Shown here piece after piece: positions 33,543 through 40,906 of a stretch of 40,906 nt of DNA (within the stretch, counting starts at the first letter, position 1; every line of letters begins with the position of its first letter). This DNA is from CBDCWA01 sp046048295 (lineage in GTDB: Bacteria; Pseudomonadota; Alphaproteobacteria; Rhizobiales; Hyphomicrobiaceae): NCBI GenBank assembly GCA_046048295.1, contig JBJOGJ010000004.1, forward strand, positions 1 to 40,906, given 5' to 3'. Below the pieces are notes generated by a model. The model had not been told where the DNA came from and did no database searches. It was given only the letters and a program-made list of their open reading frames with translations. Both the position numbers and the translations under genes were made by a program.

Positions 33543-33991
33543 GCCACCGCCACCCCGACCGCACCCGGACGCACACCACGCGGAGGAATTCCATCGAGAA
33601 CGTCTTGCAGACTGACGTTGGAAAGAAACACCTGGATCTCCTCGCCCAGGGCTTCCCAGAGCTTGTGCGTCAGGCAGCGCTCCTCGCCAAGACAGCCCGC
33701 GGCCCCTTCCCCGAGACAGCGCGTCATCCGCGTCTCCTCCTCCACCGCCGCCATGATTTCGGAGACCCTGATCTCCCGTGCATCGCGTCCGAGCACATAA
33801 CCGCCAGCCCGCCCACGCTGGCTCTCCACGAGCCCCGCCCGACGCAGCTTCAGGAACAACTGCTCAAGGTATGCAGCCGACAGGCCCTGGCGTTCGGCAA
33901 CACCGGAGAGCGGCACCGCGCCTTCTCCCCCGTGCTTTGCGATGTCCGCCATCGCCATGACGGCGTACCGGCCGCGCGTGTTGAGTTCCAT
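33539..33991 (-). CDS. Rrf2 family Fe-S regulator (IscR type)
   Basis: Likely repressor of the suf operon that senses Fe-S status. The 150 residues contain an N-terminal winged helix (TRGRYAVMAMADIAKHGG, SAAYLEQLFLKLRRAGLV with E43, the residue that in IscR distinguishes site types) and a cluster motif C92-x7-C100-x5-C106 with H109 (CLTH). IscR of E. coli uses three Cys and one His in the same order with x5-x5 spacing, so a [2Fe-2S] cluster is expected. ATG 33991 starts the typical MELNTRGRYAV. The gene is first in the suf operon, and an IscR-like box covers its promoter. Confidence 0.92.
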   Translation of the reverse strand: MELNTRGRYAVMAMADIAKHGGEGAVPLSGVAERQGLSAAYLEQLFLKLRRAGLVESQRGRAGGYVLGRDAREIRVSEIMAAVEEETRMTRCLGEGAAGCLGEERCLTHKLWEALGEEIQVFLSNVSLQDVLDGIPPRGVRPGAVGVAVA

Positions 33992-34148
33992 GGTCCGTAT
34001 CCACCAGCTCGACATCCAGCCGGTCGAACCAGGTGGACGTCAATCAAGTCTTGCAAATCGAGGCGCCAACTGTGCTATTAAGGCGCCCGTCGAGCCGCTT
34101 TGTCACGCACTGGTAGCAGGCGCGGTAAGCAGGCTCCATTGCAGCCCG

Positions 34149-34177
34149 AATATGGAAATCCCGACCGACGAAGTCAA
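34149..34177 (-). promoter_or_regulatory. Candidate promoter of the suf operon
   Basis: On the minus strand TTGACT (34177-34172, five of six) and CATATT (34154-34149, four of six) are separated by exactly 17 bp. It is the best sigma-70-type match in this gap. Transcription would begin near 34142. Confidence 0.6.
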
Positions 34178-34181
34178 GTAT
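34157..34181 (-). promoter_or_regulatory. IscR type-1-like operator over the suf -35
   Basis: Read on the minus strand, the 25 bases start with ATACTTGACT, which fits all ten positions of the first half of the E. coli IscR type-1 consensus (ATASYYGACT), and the second half GTCGGG-A-T-T fits GTCRRS and the last T. About 19 of 25 positions agree, with the weakest fit in the centre. The box includes the -35 hexamer, so binding would repress the operon. Confidence 0.5.
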
Positions 34182-34301
34182 TCTCGACGACTGGTGTCCT
34201 ACCTACGTCGCTTTTGTTGTCGATGCCAACGATAGTCGAGCCAACCCGCGCCCCGCCGGCCCTGCCGCGCTCCAGGCGCCAACAATCCGAGAAGACGAAA
34301 C

Positions 34302-34976
34302 ATGCCTGAATTGATCATCAACGGCCCCTCCGGACGCCTAGAGGCGCGCTATCATCATGAAGCGGCGAGCGATAGCCCGATTGCGTTGATCCTGCATCCG
34401 CACCCGCAGTTCGGCGGCACGATGAACAATCAGGTGGTCTACAACCTCTATTACGCGTTTGCCGAGCGCGGCTTCTCCGTGCTGCGCTTCAACTTTCGCG
34501 GCGTCGGCCGCAGCCAGGGTTTCTTCGACAACGGCCCGGGTGAGCTGGCGGACGCGGCGAGCGCCCTCGATTGGCTGCAGCTTGCCAAGCCCGATGCCAA
34601 GGCATGCTGGATTGTCGGGGTGTCGTTCGGAACCTGGATCGCGATGCAGCTCCTGATGCGGCGACCGGAAATCGACAGCTTCATCTGCGTCGCCCCGCCC
34701 GCAAACCTCTACGACTTCACTTTCCTGGCGCCGTGCCCGGCCTCCGGCCTACTCGTCAACGGTGAGGTCGACCGTGTCGTGCCGTCGAGTGCCGTGGCAG
34801 AACTCGCTGCCAAGACGAAGGTCCAGCGGGGCATCGTCCTGCACCACAAGATCATCCCCGGAGCCAACCACTTCTTCGAGGGCGAGGAGCAAATCGAGGG
34901 CTTGAAGACGTGCGTCGGCGACTTCGTGGACGAGCATATGGTCCACATTCTCAACAACGCCAGCAAGGAAAAGTAG
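34302..34976 (+). CDS. Alpha/beta hydrolase
   Basis: A 224-residue cytoplasmic serine hydrolase of the short, lidless type. The oxyanion region is LILHPHPQFGGTMNNQVVY, the nucleophile elbow GVSFGTW places Ser in G-x-S-x-G, the acid is probably in NGEVDRVVP, and the His is in PGANHFFEG. The HPHPxxGGTMxN block and RFNFRGVGRSQG are typical of a widespread bacterial family, often next to suf or tyrS genes in rhizobia, with no settled substrate. The gene is divergent from the suf operon. No strong ribosome site precedes the ATG. Confidence 0.88.
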   Translation: MPELIINGPSGRLEARYHHEAASDSPIALILHPHPQFGGTMNNQVVYNLYYAFAERGFSVLRFNFRGVGRSQGFFDNGPGELADAASALDWLQLAKPDAKACWIVGVSFGTWIAMQLLMRRPEIDSFICVAPPANLYDFTFLAPCPASGLLVNGEVDRVVPSSAVAELAAKTKVQRGIVLHHKIIPGANHFFEGEEQIEGLKTCVGDFVDEHMVHILNNASKEK

Positions 34977-34978
34977 GC

Positions 34979-35275
34979 TCAGCGCCGAAAGGCCCTGACG
35001 CCAAACCAGGTGGCGGCTGCACCACCGACCAGCGGCAGAATTCCCATCGTAGTATAAAGGCGCCAGTAGCGATCGGGATCCTCCGATCGCTGCACCGTCT
35101 CGATGACGGTCTTGCCCGACTCCGCCATGTAGCTGATGGCGATGGGTCCATCGCTTCCCGTGGCGAGAAGGAAAACGAGACCCAGGAAGAGACCTATTGC
35201 GCCGAGCACCACCAGCCCGGCGAAGAATACGATACGCACCAGCGCCATTATGCCACCTGAAGCCTGCGCGCTCAT
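34979..35275 (-). CDS. Small two-TM membrane protein of unknown function
   Basis: A 98-residue protein with a first TM segment at about 11-40 (LVRIVFFAGLVVLGAIGLFL), a polar middle (YMAESGKTVIETVQRSEDPDRYW) and a second TM near the C-terminus (LPLVGGAAATWFGVRAF). I cannot assign it. The ATG overlaps the anmK stop (ATGA), so the two genes are coupled; GAGGG lies eight bases upstream within anmK. A second ATG at 35248, with AGGTGG before it, could give a shorter form of 89 residues. It is convergent with the hydrolase gene with a two-base gap. Confidence 0.7.
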   Translation of the reverse strand: MSAQASGGIMALVRIVFFAGLVVLGAIGLFLGLVFLLATGSDGPIAISYMAESGKTVIETVQRSEDPDRYWRLYTTMGILPLVGGAAATWFGVRAFRR

Positions 35276-36420
35276 TCTCCAGCCCTCTCGAGAAGACCGC
35301 CGGTCAGGGGACGGTCGACACCGGTCGTACCAGGGAACGTTATTGCAAGTCCAAGCAGACTTCTCACCGCCAGATAAGCCCAGGCCTCCGCCTCCATGCT
35401 GTCCCCGTCGAGCCCAATCGCTTCAGCGGGAACCACGGCATTCGCCACTTGCCCGGCCAGCATCTGCATAAGCGTCCGGTTTCGCCTGCCACCACCCGTG
35501 ATGATCCACGTTCGCGGCTCTTCCGGTAGCGATTCGCGTGCCTTCGCGATGGCACCGACCGTCATCGCGGTCAGTGTCGCAGCCCCGTCCTCCGGCGATA
35601 ACCCGTCGACAACGCTCGCACTGAATGCATTGCGGTCGAGCGACTTGGGCCAGGGCCGCGAAAAGTAGGGATCAGCAAGAAATGTCCTGATCCTCGCCTC
35701 GTCCACCGAGCCCCTCGCAGCCAATGCTCCATCCGTGTCGCAGCTGCGCCCCGTCCGCGACAGCACCCAGTCGTCGATGAGAGCGTTACCCGGTCCGCAG
35801 TCGAACGCGAGCGGCAGCGAATCGACCCCGATGTAGGTGATGTTGGCAACCCCGCCGATGTTCACGAACGCGACCGGACGCTCGGGCAGCCGGTGGGCGT
35901 GCGCCACATGATAGACCGGTGCCAGCGGGGCGCCCTGACCGCCAGCCGCGCAGTCCATTGCCCTCAGATCGTAGACGACGTCGATTCCGGTATCCCGCGC
36001 CAGCACGGCACCGTCGCCGAGCTGCACGGTCAACCGCGCCTCCGGCCGGTGCAACACGGTCTGTCCGTGGAACCCGATGACATCGATGTCGCCGACGGTC
36101 AGCTCGTGCAGATCGAGAAACCGCCCAACTGCCTCGCAATGGCGGCGGGTGAGTTCCGCCTCTACCTGGGCAAGCGATCCGGGTCTCTCGTCACGCCGGG
36201 CGAGTGTCGCGGCTTCGAGGATGGCGCCCCCGATACGGCGCCTGAAATCCTCGGGATAGGGGAAGGTTGCCGTCGGCCCGCGCGACACACGGGCCCGCCC
36301 ATCCGTCTCGATGAGCGCAAGGTCGATGCCGTCCATCGAAGTACCGGACATCAACCCGATTGCCCTGTAACAGCCATCGCCGGCCTTGCCCATCGAACGC
36401 ATCCCGTGCAATTTGCCCAC
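35272..36420 (-). CDS. anmK: Anhydro-N-acetylmuramic acid kinase AnmK
   Basis: Converts recycled 1,6-anhydro-MurNAc to MurNAc-6-phosphate with ATP and water, part of peptidoglycan recycling. The 382-residue product carries the AnmK hallmark GLMSGTSMDGIDLAL, then DVIGFHGQTVLHRPE with the catalytic Asp region, VVYDLRAMDCAAGGQGAPL, FVNIGGVANITYIG, FDCGPGNALIDDW and WIITGGGRRNRTLM. Starts at 36402 or 36393 are possible alternatives. It is divergent from tyrS, an arrangement that is common in Alphaproteobacteria. Confidence 0.94.
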   Translation of the reverse strand: MGKLHGMRSMGKAGDGCYRAIGLMSGTSMDGIDLALIETDGRARVSRGPTATFPYPEDFRRRIGGAILEAATLARRDERPGSLAQVEAELTRRHCEAVGRFLDLHELTVGDIDVIGFHGQTVLHRPEARLTVQLGDGAVLARDTGIDVVYDLRAMDCAAGGQGAPLAPVYHVAHAHRLPERPVAFVNIGGVANITYIGVDSLPLAFDCGPGNALIDDWVLSRTGRSCDTDGALAARGSVDEARIRTFLADPYFSRPWPKSLDRNAFSASVVDGLSPEDGAATLTAMTVGAIAKARESLPEEPRTWIITGGGRRNRTLMQMLAGQVANAVVPAEAIGLDGDSMEAEAWAYLAVRSLLGLAITFPGTTGVDRPLTGGLLERAGE

Positions 36421-36469
36421 CGATCCAGACTACAAGGTAACCAACAGCGGGAAAACCACCCCTATAGCC

Positions 36470-37726
36470 ATGGCCGAATTCGAACCGAAATCCGACTTCC
36501 TGCGCATTCTGAAGGAACGCGGCTACATTCACCAGTGTTCCGATTTTGCGGGCCTCGACGCGCTGGCCGCAAAAGGGCAGGCGATCGCGTATGTCGGCTA
36601 CGACTGCACCGCACCTTCTCTGCACATCGGTTCGCTCATCTCGATCATGATGCTCTATTGGCTGCAGGAGACCGGCAACAAGCCGATTGTCCTGATGGGC
36701 GGCGGAACCACCCGCGTCGGCGATCCCTCTGGCAAGGACGAGACACGCGCACTGAGGCCGATCGAGGAGATCGAGAGCAACAAGAACGGCATGAAGCAAG
36801 TCTTCGCCAAGCTGATCCGATTCGGCGATGGCAAGACCGATGCCGTCATGGCCGACAATGCCGAGTGGCTGGCGCCGCTGAACTATATCGACTTCCTGCG
36901 CGATGTCGGCCGCCATTTCTCGGTCAACCGCATGCTCTCGATGGACTCGGTTAAGCTCCGCCTCGAACGGGAGCAGGAGCTGTCGTTCATCGAGTTCAAC
37001 TACATGCTGCTCCAGAGCTACGATTTCGTTGAACTCGCTCGCAGATACGAATGCAACGTGCAGATGGGCGGCTCCGACCAGTGGGGCAACATCGTCATGG
37101 GCGTCGACCTCGGCCGCCGCATGGGCACCCACCAACTCTATGCGCTCACTTGTCCGCTGCTGACCACCGCATCTGGCGCCAAGATGGGCAAGACGGCCGC
37201 TGGCGCGATATGGCTCAACGATGACATGCTGCCGGCCTACGAATACTGGCAGTTCTGGCGCAACACCGAAGATGCCGACGTCGGCCGCTTCCTAAAGCTG
37301 TTCACGCTGCTGCCACTGTCCGAGGTGTCGAAGCTGGCCGCACTCTCCGGCGCCGAAATCAACGAGGCGAAGAAGGTGCTGGCGACGGAGGCAACGGCGC
37401 TGATCCACGGCCGAGAGAAGGCGGCAGCCGCGGCCGAAGCGGCAAGACAGACTTTCGAGCAGGGCGCGCTCGCGAAAGACCTGCCGACCATCGAGATCTC
37501 CTGGCCGGACACCAACACCGGCATCGGGCTGCTGGGCCTGTTCGTAGAAGCCGGGCTCGTAGCCTCCAACAGTGAAGCACGCCGCCAGATCAAGGGCGGC
37601 GGCCTGAGGCTCAACGACAAGGTCGTCACGGACGATAAGGCGCAACTTTCCCCTGCCGACATCGTCGAAGGTGTCGCCAAGCTTTCCCTGGGCCGGAAAC
37701 GCCACGTACTCGTCAAGCCGGTTTAG
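36470..37726 (+). CDS. tyrS: Tyrosyl-tRNA synthetase TyrS
   Basis: Class I synthetase that charges tRNA-Tyr. The 418 residues contain the HIGH variant HIGS (52-55, PSLHIGSL), the tyrosine pocket YVGYDCTAPS and GGSDQWGNIVMG, the KMSKS variant KMGKT (238-242) as in the bacterial TyrRS type, and a C-terminal S4 RNA-binding domain (about 350-418, NSEARRQIKGGGLRLND). I take ATG 36470 (MAEFEPKSDFL); the open frame back to 36386 runs into the anmK start region. No ribosome site is apparent within 15 bases, which is odd for an essential gene. It is convergent with the AsmA-like gene. Confidence 0.95.
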   Translation: MAEFEPKSDFLRILKERGYIHQCSDFAGLDALAAKGQAIAYVGYDCTAPSLHIGSLISIMMLYWLQETGNKPIVLMGGGTTRVGDPSGKDETRALRPIEEIESNKNGMKQVFAKLIRFGDGKTDAVMADNAEWLAPLNYIDFLRDVGRHFSVNRMLSMDSVKLRLEREQELSFIEFNYMLLQSYDFVELARRYECNVQMGGSDQWGNIVMGVDLGRRMGTHQLYALTCPLLTTASGAKMGKTAAGAIWLNDDMLPAYEYWQFWRNTEDADVGRFLKLFTLLPLSEVSKLAALSGAEINEAKKVLATEATALIHGREKAAAAAEAARQTFEQGALAKDLPTIEISWPDTNTGIGLLGLFVEAGLVASNSEARRQIKGGGLRLNDKVVTDDKAQLSPADIVEGVAKLSLGRKRHVLVKPV

Positions 37727-37741
37727 CCGGGAGATCGCCTG

Positions 37742-40700
37742 CTATTCCTTCTGCACCGGCTGCGACACCCAGCCACCGTCGCTGTCGATCTGCGGGCCTG
37801 CACCGCCGCCATCGCGCTTGACGGCTGGCGCAGCCGATGACCGCGGACGGAAACGTTTGCGCCCGCCACCGTCGCCATTTGCCCGCGAGGCATCTGTCGG
37901 CGTCACGCGCGGCGCCTCCGGCGTCATCTGGAACATTTCCCGGAAGATGCCGGGCGCAACCATCGACAGCGGGTTCACGAGGACCTGCGGGCTCTGCATC
38001 GGGCCCTTGATGGCAAAGGTGACGCCGAGAATGCCTTCCCCGTTAGGTCCGCTCAGTATCTGCCCGAGCAAGGGAATGTCCTTGAACATCGAGTTGAGCC
38101 CCTGCAACGGAACGTAGACCCCGCCGAGGTTCACGGTGCTGGACCGGTAGTCCGCCTTGCCCTTGAGCGTCACGCCGAGCAGCGGCCCGCGTAGGTCGGC
38201 ACCGTGCATGACGAACTGGCCATGTCCGACGGAGAACGGCACACGCATCCAATCGAAATCGAGCACCTCGCGCACGACCCTCGTCTTCCGCCTCCGGCCC
38301 GACTCGTCTGGCGCCTGAAGCACCTCGCTGACGATCTGGTCGCCGAAGATGCGAAAGCCCCTGACGAAAAGCTGGCCCGTCTTCTCGGCATCGCCACTGC
38401 GATCCAAATTCACGCCGAGCAGCATCTTGCCGCCCTGCATGTTCGGATAGAAGCCCACCATCCGGAACAACTGCCCCGCGTCATCGGAGTTCGCCACGAG
38501 GCGGCGGCGCCCGCGCTTGTCGGTCGTGATTCGCACATCCAGCGGCTGGCCTGCTCCACCGCCGTTGGCATCGACGATACCTCGCGCCTGCACCGCCGAC
38601 AGCAGCCCGCTGCGGCGCGACAGGTTGAAATCGAGACCGCGCATAGCAACGTTTCCAAAACCGACCACGTTGCCGATCTCGACAGCGAGGTCCAAATCCG
38701 CCTCGACGACCTTCTTCCGTTGCCCTTGGTCATCCGGCGCCCCGACTGAAAAGAGCGAGCGGTAGAAATCGCGGCCGTCGAAATTCCGCCCCTTTACTTT
38801 GACGTTCCAGACCCCCTTGCTCGAAAGCTTGCCGGATGCATCGAGCTGCGAGACCAGGTTGAGGGCGAAATGCGGAAACCTGAACGCATAGACGCCGCGC
38901 TTCGCGTTGACATTGACTTCGCCGTTAATCGCGAGATCCGCGCCTGCCACCTTGAAGTCCTTGAGCAGATAGCTGTCCTTGCCATACGGCACGACCTCGA
39001 GAGTCGCCGTAGCGGCCTCCCCAGGCGCCTTGCGCCACGCGAGGCTCTTGAACCGGATTTCAGACTTCGAAAGGTCCGCCGTGACGAGCGTTTTCTGGCT
39101 GCCGTCTTGCCGCGCGTTGACCAGCAACTCGACCGCGGTCTCACCATGCAGAATGCCGCCGGTGTCGATGCCGAGCTGCGCCCGGTCGCCATTGTCCAGA
39201 GTAGCGGTGAGACGCAGCGGTGGCTGCTCGTGATCCTGCGCCCCGTGTATGCGCTGCCAGCCGAGTTCGACCGGCACGCCCGACAGGAGAAACTTGCCGC
39301 GCGCTTCCGCATTCCTCTCGCTCAGCGAGAAATCGACCGCCGCCCCCTGCACGTTGTAGCGTCCGAGCAGGCCGCGCATTTCGCCGTCGCTGATTTTACC
39401 CTCTCCGCGCACTTTCAATTCGTCGCGCCCGAGGTCCTCGCCCAGCGGCAACAGCACCGAGAATTGCGAGTTGACGTTCCCCTTGATCGACTCCCTCTGT
39501 CGTGCGAGTGGGTTCTCCCCGCCGAAAGCGTCCTGCTCCAGAAGCTCGAGCGAATCCTTCAGGCTGCCCGACATGCGGAATGAAAGCGTTCCGACAGCGC
39601 GCGTGCTCCACATGTCGCTCGATATGAGTCGCAACTGCTTGATGCTCAAGTTCGCGCCTGAGGGAAGCAGCACCTGCGCCTGCGGGGATACGACTTCCAG
39701 GGAATCGCCGTTGACGCGGATCAGCGTGCGTTCCATCTCGACAGGCGGCGCCCCCGGTTCCGGTTCGACCCGCATGCCCTCCCCCTCGAATACCGCGTTC
39801 AGGCGCATCCCACTCTTGCCGTCGCCCGCCGGCCCAGGGCCCTCGTAGCTGAACGTGCCCCCCCGCAGCCGGCCACCGAGAACCTGTTCGCCGAGCCATT
39901 TGCGGAAAGCCGGGTTAACGGCACGCGGGAAGATTGCCTTCAATGTAGGCGCGCCGAGGTTCTTAACGCTGCCCGTCAAGTCGTGCTGCAGCACTTTTGC
40001 ATCCGACTTGAAATCACCCTTCAATTCGAATTCTCCGCCACCCGCCCCGAACAGCAGGCGCCGGACCCGCAGCGCAGCACCTTCCCTTTCGATCTGCCCA
40101 GTGAGTTCGAACCGCTCCACCGGCATCGACTTCACGCCAAAGTCCGGTGCCGCTAGCGCGCCCTCCACGAGCCCCATTCCGAACCGCCAGGCTGCGCCTT
40201 CCGCGGTCGCGACAGGCCAAGCCTCGCCAGCCACCTTGATGTGACTGTGCCCCCACCGAACTGTCGCTGCCTGAACCTTTATGCCGCCGCCTTGACCGGC
40301 ATAGGAGATACTGAGCGCGCCGCTGTCGATCCCGAGCGGGGCCGAGCCCGGCGCCGTGATCATGCCTTCCTTGAGCATCAGTTGGGCCGATGCCGACTGC
40401 AGCCCACCGCTGCGGCCGATATTCAACTTGATATCGCCGGAGACCGGCGTGGTGAGATGTGCGATCGGCCCAAGTTCGGGCACCAGGGGGGCGATCGATT
40501 CGGGTACGAAATCCCTGAGCCTGACGTCCAGGGTCAACGTGTCCCTGGTACCGTCGTCCTCCCCCGTGAACGAGAGGTTCCAGGAAGCGCGCTGGCTCAG
40601 CACGGCCGCCTCTCCAGTCAACGTGCCGCGCCCGCCGGATCGACGGATACCGAAGTCGGCGGTTTGCAGCATCCATGCCGAGCGCCGGCCCTCGTGATCC

Positions 40701-40906
40701 AGGAACAATGTCGCGTTCCGCAGGCCGATACCCTCTAGGAAAGAGGCCACTTGCCCGCCCTGATTGAGACTGTGGCGTGCATCGCTGATCAGCTTTGCCA
40801 TGTCCATCTGGGCGACCTGCGGGGCGGCGAGCGATTCCGCGTAAGACCGGCGCAGCGCTCCAACCCCTTGCGATTGACTCTCGTCGGGCATCGTCAGCGC
40901 GACACG
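37742..40906 (-). CDS. AsmA-like / DUF3971 envelope protein, 5' end beyond the window
   Basis: Only the C-terminal part (at least 1049 residues) is inside the window; the frame is still open at the right edge, so the N-terminal membrane anchor is missing. The body is a repeated beta-strand pattern with blocks of DUF3971 (YhdP type; FLEGIGLRNATLFLDHEGRR, FPRAVNPAFRKWLGEQVLGG) and an AsmA-like C-terminus (GVTLKGKADYRSSTVNLGG, YVPLQGLNSMF, GPMQSPQVLVNPLSMVAPG). Proteins of this group bridge the periplasm and help phospholipid transport to the outer membrane. A basic, Gly/Pro-rich tail of about 50 residues follows. It ends 15 bases from the tyrS stop. Confidence 0.85.
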   Translation of the reverse strand, partial: RVALTMPDESQSQGVGALRRSYAESLAAPQVAQMDMAKLISDARHSLNQGGQVASFLEGIGLRNATLFLDHEGRRSAWMLQTADFGIRRSGGRGTLTGEAAVLSQRASWNLSFTGEDDGTRDTLTLDVRLRDFVPESIAPLVPELGPIAHLTTPVSGDIKLNIGRSGGLQSASAQLMLKEGMITAPGSAPLGIDSGALSISYAGQGGGIKVQAATVRWGHSHIKVAGEAWPVATAEGAAWRFGMGLVEGALAAPDFGVKSMPVERFELTGQIEREGAALRVRRLLFGAGGGEFELKGDFKSDAKVLQHDLTGSVKNLGAPTLKAIFPRAVNPAFRKWLGEQVLGGRLRGGTFSYEGPGPAGDGKSGMRLNAVFEGEGMRVEPEPGAPPVEMERTLIRVNGDSLEVVSPQAQVLLPSGANLSIKQLRLISSDMWSTRAVGTLSFRMSGSLKDSLELLEQDAFGGENPLARQRESIKGNVNSQFSVLLPLGEDLGRDELKVRGEGKISDGEMRGLLGRYNVQGAAVDFSLSERNAEARGKFLLSGVPVELGWQRIHGAQDHEQPPLRLTATLDNGDRAQLGIDTGGILHGETAVELLVNARQDGSQKTLVTADLSKSEIRFKSLAWRKAPGEAATATLEVVPYGKDSYLLKDFKVAGADLAINGEVNVNAKRGVYAFRFPHFALNLVSQLDASGKLSSKGVWNVKVKGRNFDGRDFYRSLFSVGAPDDQGQRKKVVEADLDLAVEIGNVVGFGNVAMRGLDFNLSRRSGLLSAVQARGIVDANGGGAGQPLDVRITTDKRGRRRLVANSDDAGQLFRMVGFYPNMQGGKMLLGVNLDRSGDAEKTGQLFVRGFRIFGDQIVSEVLQAPDESGRRRKTRVVREVLDFDWMRVPFSVGHGQFVMHGADLRGPLLGVTLKGKADYRSSTVNLGGVYVPLQGLNSMFKDIPLLGQILSGPNGEGILGVTFAIKGPMQSPQVLVNPLSMVAPGIFREMFQMTPEAPRVTPTDASRANGDGGGRKRFRPRSSAAPAVKRDGGGAGPQIDSDGGWVSQPVQKE

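Larger units (their letters stand above)
33992..34301. other. Divergent region between the suf operon and the alpha/beta hydrolase
   Basis: It holds the suf promoter and IscR-like box (34149-34181) and, from the predicted start near 34142, a leader of about 150 bases for the regulator gene. In that leader two GGCGCC copies (around 34062 and 34082) could form a stem. No credible small gene is visible, and I see no clear promoter for the plus-strand hydrolase. Confidence 0.45.

Noticed and set aside
36386..36469. Extended N-terminus of TyrS
   Set aside because: The 28 extra codons overlap the divergent anmK 5' region and do not resemble TyrS, whose family start fits MAEFEPKSDFL.

Overview
The window is about 41 kb of ordinary, gene-dense chromosome from a GC-rich alphaproteobacterium, most likely of the order Hyphomicrobiales (Rhizobiales). 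The evidence is the divK-pleD cell-cycle pair, DUF3572 next to a ROK kinase, an EipB (DUF1849) envelope protein, clpS-clpA near a SPOR-type D,D-carboxypeptidase, and an Rrf2-nifS-sufBCDS-sufT-sufA cluster beside anmK and tyrS. I cannot resolve the genus. I see no tRNA, rRNA, CRISPR array, insertion sequence, prophage or integrase.

Layout. 397-2220: the c-di-GMP and cell-cycle regulators pleD and divK (minus). 2378-3624: DUF3572 and a ROK sugar kinase (plus). 3641-6379: eipB, a FemAB-like acyltransferase and an unrecognised single-TM cysteine-rich protein. 6580-9874: a HIT hydrolase, then clpS-clpA (minus) closed by a strong terminator. 10320-11768: D,D-carboxypeptidase with SPOR domain. 11765-14959: putA, facing away from panC. 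15073-18113: panC and parE. 18110-18691: a cupin. 18987-22958: two tandem dienelactone-hydrolase paralogues, a two-domain VOC protein and an orphan Bug-type solute-binding protein, probably catabolic. 22972-33991: fifteen genes on the minus strand, starting with the Rrf2 (IscR-type) regulator and the complete SUF iron-sulfur assembly operon and ending with a Tat-signal O-methyltransferase, DUF924, TfoX-N and proB. 34302-40906: an alpha/beta hydrolase, a small membrane protein, anmK, tyrS and a large AsmA-like envelope protein cut by the window edge.

How the genes work together. The suf operon is the centrepiece. The Rrf2 regulator carries the [2Fe-2S] ligand pattern of IscR, and a near-consensus IscR type-1 box overlaps the -35 of its own promoter, which implies autoregulation by Fe-S status. 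Two cysteine desulfurases supply sulfur, SufBCD is the scaffold, SufT and the A-type carrier mature and deliver clusters. Two small unrecognised genes (a two-TM protein and a coiled-coil protein) lie between sufB and sufC, joined to their neighbours by overlapping stop and start codons. Envelope and peptidoglycan functions recur (EipB, D,D-carboxypeptidase, AnmK, AsmA-like protein), and proline is both made (ProB) and degraded (PutA).

I found no large unknown system. The points most worth a second look are the two small suf-embedded genes with competing hairpins between them, the IscR-like box, a predicted ribosome-site-sequestering hairpin in front of a Tat-exported O-methyltransferase, the tandem dienelactone hydrolases of which only one keeps a Tat signal, and several perfect palindromes in intergenic regions.
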